Part shown: in pieces, positions 36,584 to 47,527 of the stretch | How positions within the stretch are numbered: position 1 is the stretch's first letter | Layout: every line of letters starts with the position of its first letter | From: an uncultured Alphaproteobacteria bacterium | GTDB taxonomy: Bacteria; Pseudomonadota; Alphaproteobacteria; HIMB59 | DNA: 64,000 nt | Reading direction: 5' to 3' | Assembly (NCBI GenBank): GCA_902521465.1 | Contig: CABYRL010000001.1 | Coordinates: 310,001 to 374,000 of the forward strand | The notes under the pieces: generated by a model | Told to the model about the DNA's origin: nothing | Database searches by the model: none | Seen by the model: only the letters and a program-made list of their open reading frames with translations | Made by a program: the position numbers and the translations under genes

Positions 36584-37222
36584 CTAATTCTCTCTATTGA
36601 TAATGTATTTAACAATTTTATTTGCAAAAATCGTTTTACTTACATTTCCTAAATTTAAAAAGTCACCTGACTTTCCAATTAAAATACCATTATTGTATTT
36701 TGAATTAAAAATTTTATTTTCTGCTGTTGGAAAGTTCAAAACTAGATAATCACAATTTTTGGAAAGCAATTTTTTTTTTGCATTTTGAAATACATCATCT
36801 GTTTCATAAGCAAATCCGACTGTAACCTTAGGTTTATATTTTCCAAATGACATTGATTTTAAAATATCAGGGTTATTGATTAATTTTAAAGACATTCCAT
36901 TTTTTTTCTTAATTTTCAGTTTATTATATTTTTTAGCTTTATAATCACTTACCGCAGCATTAAAAATTCCTAAGTCGATAGACTTATATTTTTTTGCTTC
37001 TTTTAACATTTCATCTGCTGTAGGAGTGAAGATAAATTTAACATTTTTTGAAACTATTTGTTTTGTTTGAAGATATCCATGTAAACAAATAACTTTATAA
37101 TTAAATTTTAATAGGCTTTTTATTAAAGCTATGCCTTGCCGACCTGATGACTCATTTGACATATATCTTACTGGATCTATATACTCTCGAGTGCACCCAA
37201 TAGTTATTAATGCGTATTTCAA
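36584..37222 (-). CDS. coaB: Phosphopantothenate-cysteine ligase CoaB (separate gene)
   Basis: CoaB joins cysteine to phosphopantothenate using CTP in coenzyme A synthesis. In most bacteria it is the C-terminal half of a fused CoaBC. Here it is a 212-residue protein whose TTG start directly follows the coaC TAA in the same reading frame. The nucleotide site TREYIDPVRYMSNESSGRQG near 11-30 and the FNAAVSDYKAKKYNKLKIKK region near 88-107 are intact. A later Met (residue 21) would destroy the first motif, so the TTG is needed. See the coaC entry for the split. Confidence 0.93.
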   Translation of the reverse strand: MKYALITIGCTREYIDPVRYMSNESSGRQGIALIKSLLKFNYKVICLHGYLQTKQIVSKNVKFIFTPTADEMLKEAKKYKSIDLGIFNAAVSDYKAKKYNKLKIKKKNGMSLKLINNPDILKSMSFGKYKPKVTVGFAYETDDVFQNAKKKLLSKNCDYLVLNFPTAENKIFNSKYNNGILIGKSGDFLNLGNVSKTIFANKIVKYIINREN

Positions 37223-37741
37223 TTACTTAAGTTGACTAATTATTTCACTAGGATCAACTAATCGACCACTACCATATTCACCACAAGCTAAAGATCCATT
37301 ATCTGGGCCAATAAAATGATGACCAATTTTCCTTAAATAGTCCACATTGTCTTGAATAATTTGATTAGCCCACATTTCTTTATTCATTGCAGGTGCAAAA
37401 TATATAGGTTTGTTTGCAGCAATCATACATGTTAGAGCTAGGTCATCACAAAAACCTTTTGCAAATTTTGAAATTATATTAGCTGTCGCAGGGTAAACAA
37501 TAATATGAGTATTATCTCGTGCTAATTTTATGTGACCAATTTTTTTTTCCATATCCAGATCAAAGAGCTCTGAATACACTGGCTTATTGGAAATTGTTTC
37601 AAGTAGTAGTTTAGAAATAAACTCATAAGTATTTTTTGTTGCAATAACTTCATATTCAATTGCTTTTTTTTGGCACTCACGAATTAGATCTAAAGATTTA
37701 TAACAGCCAACACTCCCCGTTATTATTATTAAAATTTTCAT
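37223..37741 (-). CDS. coaC: Phosphopantothenoylcysteine decarboxylase CoaC (separate gene)
   Basis: CoaC is the FMN-dependent decarboxylase step of coenzyme A synthesis. The 172-residue flavoprotein has the ITGSVGCYKSLDLIR opening (flavin site), the active-site His in KIGHIKLAR near residue 70, the substrate motif APAMNKEMW near 118-126 and the cysteine flap SLACGEYGSGR near 150-160. All catalytic elements are present, and the protein ends soon after the domain. One in-frame TAA then separates it from CoaB. It overlaps ubiE by 4 bases. Confidence 0.93.
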   Translation of the reverse strand: MKILIIITGSVGCYKSLDLIRECQKKAIEYEVIATKNTYEFISKLLLETISNKPVYSELFDLDMEKKIGHIKLARDNTHIIVYPATANIISKFAKGFCDDLALTCMIAANKPIYFAPAMNKEMWANQIIQDNVDYLRKIGHHFIGPDNGSLACGEYGSGRLVDPSEIISQLK

Positions 37742-38439
37742 TTTTTCTGCACTATATATATGCTGTTAGCTCCAGAAATGAAATCAATAGTTTTAATATG
37801 AGAAAAACCTGTATTTATCAGTTCTTTAAGAAGGTTATTTTGTTTAGGAAAAGAAATAATGCTGTCAGCTAAGTATTTATAACTATGTCTATCATTGGAG
37901 ATGATGCTACCGGTAAAAGGTAAAACATATTTTAAAAATTTTTTGTATGGATTTTTTAATAAATCTCTTTTTGGAATACCAAATTCCATAATAAAAAAAT
38001 AACCATTCTTTTTAAGACATCTATAAATCTCAGAAAAACCATTTTTTCGTTTTTTGAAATTTCTTACACCATAAGTACATGTTATAATTTGAAAAAAATT
38101 TTTTTTATACGGCAAATTTTCTGCATAACCGACTTCGTAATTAATTTTTTTAGAACTGTTTTTTTTTCTAGATATATTATGCATTTCAGAAACAGGATCT
38201 AAAGCATAAAGATTTTTTGAAATAGGAAGCAAATTAAAAATATCCCCACTGCCACTTGCAATGTCTAAAATTTTCTCATTGTCAGTGTGTTTTGATAATA
38301 CAAGATCAACAAAATATTTTTTCCAAAGTCTATGTATGCCTAAACTCATAATATCGTTCATTAAGTCATATTTTGCATGAGATACATTTTCAAAAATATC
38401 TGTAATATTATAATGATTTGAATTATTTTTAGTCATCAT
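37738..38439 (-). CDS. ubiE: Ubiquinone/menaquinone methyltransferase UbiE
   Basis: UbiE is the C-methyltransferase of quinone synthesis. The conserved block FENVSHAKYDLMNDIMSLGIHRLWKK near residues 15-40 and the SAM site ILDIASGSGDI near 55 identify it. VRNFKKRKNGFSEIYRCLKKNG is the family's C-terminal signature. The open frame extends upstream to 38517, into mutM, but the double ATG at 38439/38436 fits the family start. That places the start codon over the divergent mutM start. ubiB, often next to ubiE in this group, is absent. Confidence 0.93.
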   Translation of the reverse strand: MMTKNNSNHYNITDIFENVSHAKYDLMNDIMSLGIHRLWKKYFVDLVLSKHTDNEKILDIASGSGDIFNLLPISKNLYALDPVSEMHNISRKKNSSKKINYEVGYAENLPYKKNFFQIITCTYGVRNFKKRKNGFSEIYRCLKKNGYFFIMEFGIPKRDLLKNPYKKFLKYVLPFTGSIISNDRHSYKYLADSIISFPKQNNLLKELINTGFSHIKTIDFISGANSIYIVQKK

Positions 38440-39256
38440 GCCTGAATTACCTGAAGTAGAAACCACAATAAGATATTTAAAGTCAAAAGTTAAAGGAAAA
38501 AAAATTATTTCTATCAATAGGTCACAAAAAAAACTAAGGAAAAATTTAAACTTTAAAGATCTTGAGCAAATATCTCAGAAAAAAATCATATCCGTTGAAC
38601 GTTTTGCAAAATACATAATCATAGGATTAGAAAATGAAAATTACGTAATTATTCATTTGGGAATGAGCGGTCGATTAAAGTTTTATTTAAACGAGAATTA
38701 TAAAAAAGAAAAACATGATCATGTTGTTCTACAATTTAACGAATTTAAAATTATTTTTAATGATCCTCGTAGGTTTGGCATGTTTTTTAGACTTAAAGAT
38801 TTAAAAGAAGTTAAATTTTTTTTTAATAAATATGGAACTGACTTACTAGTCAACAAAGTTAATTTAAATAAGATATACAATATACTTATAAAGAAAAAAA
38901 TTTCTTTGAAACAAGCTCTCCTAGATCAAAGTTTAATAGTGGGTATTGGAAACATATACGCTAATGAGGCTCTTTTTCACTCAAGGTTAAATCCTCAAAG
39001 ACTTACACACACTCTTAAAAAAGCTGAAATATCTAAGTTATTAAGCTCTTGTAAATTTGTATTGAAATTATCTTTAAAAAATGGTGGCTCTTCAATAAAT
39101 GATTATAAATCCCCAGATGGAACCCTCGGAAGTTTTCAAAGTTTATTTAAGGTTTATCAAAAGAAACATGTTACATACAAAAAAAAGACCTATAAGATAA
39201 AAAAAATCATCCAAAATGGGCGTTCAACTTTTTTTTCACCTGCTTTACAAAAATAA
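38438..39256 (+). CDS. mutM: Formamidopyrimidine-DNA glycosylase MutM
   Basis: MutM removes 8-oxoguanine and other oxidised purines and nicks the abasic site. The N-terminal MPELPEVET with catalytic Pro2 is intact. The helix-two-turn-helix follows with QALLDQSLIVGIGNIYANEALF near 165-187. The C-terminal zinc finger is not recognisable: where family members carry CxxC pairs, this protein has VYQKKHVTYKKKTYKIKK and lacks the cysteines, so it may use a zincless finger. The end GRSTFFSPALQK keeps the conserved GRST and final Q. The start codon overlaps that of ubiE. Confidence 0.93.
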   Translation: MPELPEVETTIRYLKSKVKGKKIISINRSQKKLRKNLNFKDLEQISQKKIISVERFAKYIIIGLENENYVIIHLGMSGRLKFYLNENYKKEKHDHVVLQFNEFKIIFNDPRRFGMFFRLKDLKEVKFFFNKYGTDLLVNKVNLNKIYNILIKKKISLKQALLDQSLIVGIGNIYANEALFHSRLNPQRLTHTLKKAEISKLLSSCKFVLKLSLKNGGSSINDYKSPDGTLGSFQSLFKVYQKKHVTYKKKTYKIKKIIQNGRSTFFSPALQK

Positions 39257-39271
39257 AAAAATGTGTATAAG
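39244..39271 (+). promoter_or_regulatory. Promoter-like sequence with an embedded DnaA-box-like site
   Basis: TTTACA (39244-39249) and TATAAG (39266-39271) are spaced by 16 bases and could drive rpsT. TGTGTATAA (39262-39270), the reverse complement of the DnaA-box consensus TTATNCACA, overlaps the -10. Binding and promoter use are inferred from matches only. Confidence 0.45.
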
Positions 39272-39306
39272 TTATTAACGCTTTTAGACGAACAACCTGT
39301 TAATAA
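39272..39306. repeat. Inverted repeat upstream of rpsT
   Basis: TTATTAAC (39272-39279) and GTTAATAA (39299-39306) are perfect reverse complements with 19 bases between. They follow the promoter-like sequence and end 9 bases before the rpsT ATG, so they would form a 5' leader hairpin. S20 autoregulation or an origin element are possible readings. Confidence 0.4.
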
Positions 39307-39315
39307 TATTTTTAT

Positions 39316-39582
39316 ATGCCACAACATAAATCAGCAAAAAAAAGACTTCGACAGTCTGATAGAAAAAAAACAGTTAACAAAGCTGTAAAATCAAATGTTT
39401 CAACCCAACTAAAGGCAATTGATAAACTCATTAAAGATAAAAAGGTAGAGGAATCAATGGCGAAACTAAAAGTAGTTATGTCTGTATTGCATAAATCTAC
39501 TAAAAAGAAAATTATGCACCTTAATAAGGCATCTAGAACTATCTCAAAACTACAAAAAGATATAACTGCAATTTCAAAATAA
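39316..39582 (+). CDS. rpsT: Small-subunit ribosomal protein S20
   Basis: S20 is a basic helical protein that binds 16S rRNA. The 88-residue product has the family opening MPQHKSAKKRLRQSDRKK and the C-terminal block HKSTKKKIMHLNKASRTISKL. It lies just upstream of dnaA, a common alphaproteobacterial arrangement. The 106 bases that follow are T-rich (runs of 10 T near 39586 and 39620) and probably end the transcript. Confidence 0.96.
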   Translation: MPQHKSAKKRLRQSDRKKTVNKAVKSNVSTQLKAIDKLIKDKKVEESMAKLKVVMSVLHKSTKKKIMHLNKASRTISKLQKDITAISK

Positions 39583-39688
39583 TTTTTTTTTTCAAGCAAT
39601 TTCTTTTAAAAAAAACATTTTTTTTTATTCCTCTTTTTTAACTTTTCATGCTTAAATAGTTCATCTTTTAGAGGAAGGAATTAAGTTA

Positions 39689-41056
39689 GTGGAAGACGAA
39701 AAGCATCAAGGTGGCATAGATGTGTCCTGGCCGAAGATCACATCTGAATTAAAAAAATCACTTGATAAAGATACCTTTCAAAATTGGATTAAACCGATTT
39801 ATTTTGAGTCTTTAATTGACACTTCTCTTACTCTCTCAGTTCCAACTAGGTTTTTACGTGACTGGATAATAAAAAATTATGCTTCTGTTATTAAAAAAGC
39901 TTATATGGACCAAGGCCATAGCATCGATAAATTGGCTATACTCGTCAAAGAAAATAATAATCGAATTATTCCTGGCACAGAAGTCATCTATGAAGATAAA
40001 GATGATGACGAAGATACATATTATGATGATATTTCTGCACCATTAGATCCAAAATTTACTTTTGATAATTTTATTGTTGGTAAACCCAATGAGTTGGCAT
40101 ACGCAGCAGCCCAACGTGTAGCACAATCAGAAGTTGTAAGCTTTAATCCATTATTTTTGTATGGTGGTGTTGGATTAGGAAAAACACATCTAATGCATGC
40201 AGTTGCATGGAATATTAAAAAAAGAAATCCCAAAAAAAATGTTGTTTATTTAACAGCTGAAAAATTTATGTATCAGTTTATTAAAGCTCTTAGATTTAAA
40301 AATATTATGAGCTTTAAAGAACAATTTAGATCAGTAGATGTTCTGATGATCGATGATGTGCAATTTATTATTGGTAAAGATAACACACAGGAAGAATTCT
40401 TTCATACTTTCAATACTTTAATCGACAAAAAAAGACAAATTATTATTTCAGCTGATAAATCCCCTGCTGATCTTGATGGATTAGAGGACAGATTAAAGTC
40501 CAGATTGGGCTGGGGATTAGTAGCGGATATACATCCCTTAACTTATGAATTACGATTAGGTATTCTACAGGCTAAAGCTGAACAAAAATCACTTAATCTA
40601 AAACAAGAAGTGATGGAATTTTTAGCAAATAAGATCACAAATAATGTTAGAGAAATGGAAGGTGCCCTGAATAGATTAGCAGTTCATGCTTCAATTCAGG
40701 ACTCAGAAATATCTGTTGATCTAGTAAAAGATGTTTTAAAAGACTTACTCAGGACTAATTCAAGAAAAATTACAATTGATGAAATTCAAAAGAAAGTTGT
40801 TGAGCATTACAACATCAAACTTTCAGATATGCATTCACCGAGAAGATCAAGGTCTGTTGCACGTCCAAGACAAGTTGCAATGTATTTAGCTAAGTCAATT
40901 ACCACAAGATCTTTACCTGAAATTGGTAGAAAATTTGGTGGTAGAGATCATACCACTGTTATTCATGCTATTAAAACTATCGAAGAAATTATGGTAAATG
41001 ATCCTAACCTTGCAGAAGATATTGAACTTTTGACTAGAATATTGCAAACTTCTTAA
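39689..41056 (+). CDS. dnaA: Chromosomal replication initiator DnaA
   Basis: DnaA opens the replication origin. The 455 residues contain the N-terminal DnaB-interaction domain (1-90), a short acidic linker, the AAA+ domain with LYGGVGLGKTHLMHA near 153-167 and VLMIDDVQFI near 215, and the C-terminal DNA-binding domain with GRDHTTVIHAI near 425. GTG is the start, supported by AGAGGAAGGA upstream. dnaN follows with no gap. This begins a seven-gene plus-strand run ending with polA. Confidence 0.97.
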   Translation: MEDEKHQGGIDVSWPKITSELKKSLDKDTFQNWIKPIYFESLIDTSLTLSVPTRFLRDWIIKNYASVIKKAYMDQGHSIDKLAILVKENNNRIIPGTEVIYEDKDDDEDTYYDDISAPLDPKFTFDNFIVGKPNELAYAAAQRVAQSEVVSFNPLFLYGGVGLGKTHLMHAVAWNIKKRNPKKNVVYLTAEKFMYQFIKALRFKNIMSFKEQFRSVDVLMIDDVQFIIGKDNTQEEFFHTFNTLIDKKRQIIISADKSPADLDGLEDRLKSRLGWGLVADIHPLTYELRLGILQAKAEQKSLNLKQEVMEFLANKITNNVREMEGALNRLAVHASIQDSEISVDLVKDVLKDLLRTNSRKITIDEIQKKVVEHYNIKLSDMHSPRRSRSVARPRQVAMYLAKSITTRSLPEIGRKFGGRDHTTVIHAIKTIEEIMVNDPNLAEDIELLTRILQTS

Positions 41057-42166
41057 ATGGATTTTAGAGTAAGTCGAGAGGCTTTTTTAAGAGTCTTAAC
41101 TCACGTTAGTTCAATTGTCGACAGTAGATCCACAATTCCAATTCTTTCTAACATTTATATAAAATGTGATAATAACCAAATAGAAATTAGATCGACAGAT
41201 ATGGATATTTCCATCAGAGAATTTGTATCAACCGACTCTTCAAAAAATGGCGAAGCAACTGTAAATTCAAGAATTTTAACTGATATAATTCGCAAGACAA
41301 AAAAAAACTCTATTGTAAAATGTAAATTAGAGGGAAATAGATTAATAATAAATTCTGATAACTCAGTCTTTGAGTTAAATGCATTAACTGCAGATGAATT
41401 CCCAAAATTTGTTCCTTTAGAACAAACAAACTCATTCGAACTAACAATCTCTCAGATTAAAAGGCTTTTTAATAAAACTAAATTTGCAATATCTGCTGAA
41501 GAGACGAGATACTACCTTAATGGTATATACTTCCATACTGTTACTAACGGACCAAAGTCAACTTTGAGGTGTGTTGCTACTGACGGCCATAGACTTGCTA
41601 AAACAGAGCTAGATTTAACAAATGTCATAAATATATCTGGAATTATACTCCCAAGAAAACTTATACTTCAATTAGACCGTATTTTAGGTGATTTTGAAGG
41701 TAAGGTTAGAATAATATGTACTGACACTCAAGTGAGTCTAGAAGCAGATAATTTCATTATAATCAGTAAACTAATAGATGGAACATTTCCAGATTATGAA
41801 AAAGTTATACCTGTATCCAATGACAAATTGTTACAAGTTGAGGCAGAGCCTTTTTTTAATGCCATTGATAGGGTTTCAACTGTAAATCAAGACAAAACAC
41901 CAACAGTTAAGTTACAATTTGAAAATAATAGCATTAAGATAATGGCCACAAGCACTGACAGTAACAAAGGCGATGAAGAGGTTGCAGCAAATTACGCTGC
42001 CGATGGTCTTGAAATACTTTTTAATTCAAAATATATATTGGATTTACAAGATGTTGTTGAAGGAGACACTTTGATTTTAGAGTTACTAAATCAATCATCA
42101 CCAGTAATAGTAAAGGACCCTAAAGATACAACAAGTTTATTTATTTTAATGCCTATGAGAGTTTAA
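41057..42166 (+). CDS. dnaN: DNA polymerase III beta subunit (sliding clamp)
   Basis: DnaN is the ring that tethers polymerases to DNA. The 369 residues show the three clamp domains, with HVSSIVDSRSTIPILSNIYI near 16-35 and ATDGHRLAKTELDL near 174. The C-terminal LFILMPMRV is the usual MPxRx end that lines the partner-binding pocket. Its ATG directly abuts the dnaA stop, and its stop abuts the TTG of recF. Confidence 0.97.
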   Translation: MDFRVSREAFLRVLTHVSSIVDSRSTIPILSNIYIKCDNNQIEIRSTDMDISIREFVSTDSSKNGEATVNSRILTDIIRKTKKNSIVKCKLEGNRLIINSDNSVFELNALTADEFPKFVPLEQTNSFELTISQIKRLFNKTKFAISAEETRYYLNGIYFHTVTNGPKSTLRCVATDGHRLAKTELDLTNVINISGIILPRKLILQLDRILGDFEGKVRIICTDTQVSLEADNFIIISKLIDGTFPDYEKVIPVSNDKLLQVEAEPFFNAIDRVSTVNQDKTPTVKLQFENNSIKIMATSTDSNKGDEEVAANYAADGLEILFNSKYILDLQDVVEGDTLILELLNQSSPVIVKDPKDTTSLFILMPMRV

Positions 42167-45702
<3,536 letters not shown>

Positions 45703-46947
45703 TTGAATAATCAAAAAAACTTTCTTTTTGTTAATTCTTCAGATTTTTTAATTATACGTGCAATAGCTTTTGGAGGTCAGGCCGCCACTTTATTTATAAC
45801 ACAGTATTTTTTCGAAATTTCTAAGACAGTAGCAATGAGCTCTTGGATAATAGCTTTTATCTTAATGGCTAGTATTCTTTTAGGATTTTATTTAAATAAA
45901 GGAGATAAAATTATTTCTGAAAAACAAGTCTTCTTATTTTTATGTTTTGATATTGTTCAAATTTCAAGTTTGATTGCTTTAAATGGTGGACACACAAATC
46001 CTTTTATATTTATTATCTTAGCTCCTATTGCTATTGCAGCATCATATCTCACGATAGAAAGAATAATAATTATCTTAAGTTTAGCATTAGTTTGTTTTGC
46101 TTTGATATTTAACTTTTATATTAATCTCCCTTTGTCTGTGCATCCTAATATTAATTTTACATACAGCCTAGCTATTATGATTTCTTTATTCATAAGTAGT
46201 ATTTTTTTAGTTTTTTATCTTTATTACTTTTCCTTAAATTACAAAAGCACCCAAAAAGCATATGAGTTAGCTAGCAAACAACTTCAAAATGAAAAAGAGC
46301 TTTTAAAAGTTGGAGGTTTAGCAGCTGCAGCTGTTCATGAATTAGGCACACCACTGAATACCATAAATTTAATTGTTGATGATTTAAAAAAAGATCAAAA
46401 ATTAAAAGATGATTATGGGAAAGATATTAAAACTCTATTATTAGAGTTAGACAGGTGTAAGGAAATACTAAAAGAGCTCTCAACAAATCCAGAATCAAAA
46501 GAACTCTCCTCTGAAATTACAAATATGTCATTAGATGCCTATGTGCAATCTTTATGTGATCAATTTTCAAATAACTATCGAGCTGTGAAATTAGATTATA
46601 GATCTGATGAAAATTCTAAAAATATCAACATTAAAATCACACCCGAACTGAACATAGCGATGAATAATATTATAAAAAATGCCATAAGTTTCTCTTATAG
46701 ACAAATATTAGTAATCTCAGAGACATCGAAAAATTCTTATTCCATTAAAATCAGAGATGATGGTCCCGGTTTTGACAAGAAGTTTATAGCTAATTTTGGA
46801 AAACCATTCTATTCTAGCAGACCTGAAAAAGGGGTAAATATGGGCCTCGGCCTATTCATAACAAAACAAATGATTGAAAATCTAAATGGTGAAATATTAG
46901 TACAAAGTAATGATGGAGCAGAAGTAACTTTAACATGGCGGATTTAG
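45703..46947 (+). CDS. regB: Redox-responsive sensor histidine kinase RegB/PrrB/ActS
   Basis: RegB senses quinone redox state and phosphorylates RegA to balance energy-generating systems. The 414 residues have about six membrane helices in the first 175. The quinone-binding motif GGHTNPF is near residues 92-98, followed by an H-box LAAAAVHELGTPLNTI near 206-221 and an ATPase domain with NNIIKNAISFS, DDGPGF and MGLGLFITKQM. The conserved redox cysteine found before the H-box region in Rhodobacter RegB is not evident. TTG start abuts the gyrB stop; the end overlaps regA by 13 bases. Promoters shared with dnaA-gyrB are likely. Confidence 0.92.
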   Translation: MNNQKNFLFVNSSDFLIIRAIAFGGQAATLFITQYFFEISKTVAMSSWIIAFILMASILLGFYLNKGDKIISEKQVFLFLCFDIVQISSLIALNGGHTNPFIFIILAPIAIAASYLTIERIIIILSLALVCFALIFNFYINLPLSVHPNINFTYSLAIMISLFISSIFLVFYLYYFSLNYKSTQKAYELASKQLQNEKELLKVGGLAAAAVHELGTPLNTINLIVDDLKKDQKLKDDYGKDIKTLLLELDRCKEILKELSTNPESKELSSEITNMSLDAYVQSLCDQFSNNYRAVKLDYRSDENSKNINIKITPELNIAMNNIIKNAISFSYRQILVISETSKNSYSIKIRDDGPGFDKKFIANFGKPFYSSRPEKGVNMGLGLFITKQMIENLNGEILVQSNDGAEVTLTWRI

Positions 46948-47495
46948 AGCAAAATATATTAGTCAAAGATAAAACACTTTTTATTATTGAGGATGATAAA
47001 CCCTTTCGTGAGCGTTTAACCACTTCGTTTCAACGTAAAGATTTCACAGTAACAGCAGCAGCTTCAAAAAAAGAGGCTTTAGATGTTTTAGCTGGAAATA
47101 ATTTTAATTATGCCATAGTCGATCTTCGTCTAGGTGATGGTTCAGGACTCGATGTTATTAAGGTGATCAAGGAACAAAACCCAGAATGTAGAACAGTAAT
47201 GTTGACAAGTTATGGCAACATAGCTACAGCTGTATCCTCCGTTAAATTGGGCGCTGATGATTACTTAACTAAACCTGCAAACATTGATGATATCGAAAAA
47301 TCATTAATGTCTGCTACCGCTACATCCTTGCCCCCACCACCTGAGAACCCAATGTCTGCTGACAGAATAAGATGGGAACATATTCAAAGAGTTTTTACAC
47401 AGTGTAATCGTAATGTATCTGAAACTGCTAGAAGATTAAAAATGCACAGAAGAACTCTTCAAAGAATTTTAAATAAGCACGCACCTAAAGAATAG
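46935..47495 (+). CDS. regA: Redox response regulator RegA/PrrA/ActR
   Basis: RegA is the DNA-binding partner of RegB. The receiver (1-130) carries IIEDDKPFRERL, the phospho-acceptor in AIVDLRLGDGSGLDVI near 62 and the lysine in YLTKPA near 112. A proline linker (LPPPPENP) joins the Fis-type helix-turn-helix NVSETARRLKMHRRTLQRILNK near 160-181, which is almost invariant in the family. The 186-residue length is normal. polA follows after 32 bases. Confidence 0.95.
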   Translation: MADLEQNILVKDKTLFIIEDDKPFRERLTTSFQRKDFTVTAAASKKEALDVLAGNNFNYAIVDLRLGDGSGLDVIKVIKEQNPECRTVMLTSYGNIATAVSSVKLGADDYLTKPANIDDIEKSLMSATATSLPPPPENPMSADRIRWEHIQRVFTQCNRNVSETARRLKMHRRTLQRILNKHAPKE

Positions 47496-47527
47496 AAACT
47501 CACTACATTCTTTGTTATTCTGCTTGA

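Noticed and set aside
39257-39688. Replication origin at the rpsT-dnaA region
   Set aside because: Only one clear DnaA-box match was found and no cluster of boxes. A-T-rich runs are common in this genome. Location of dnaA is not proof in alphaproteobacteria.
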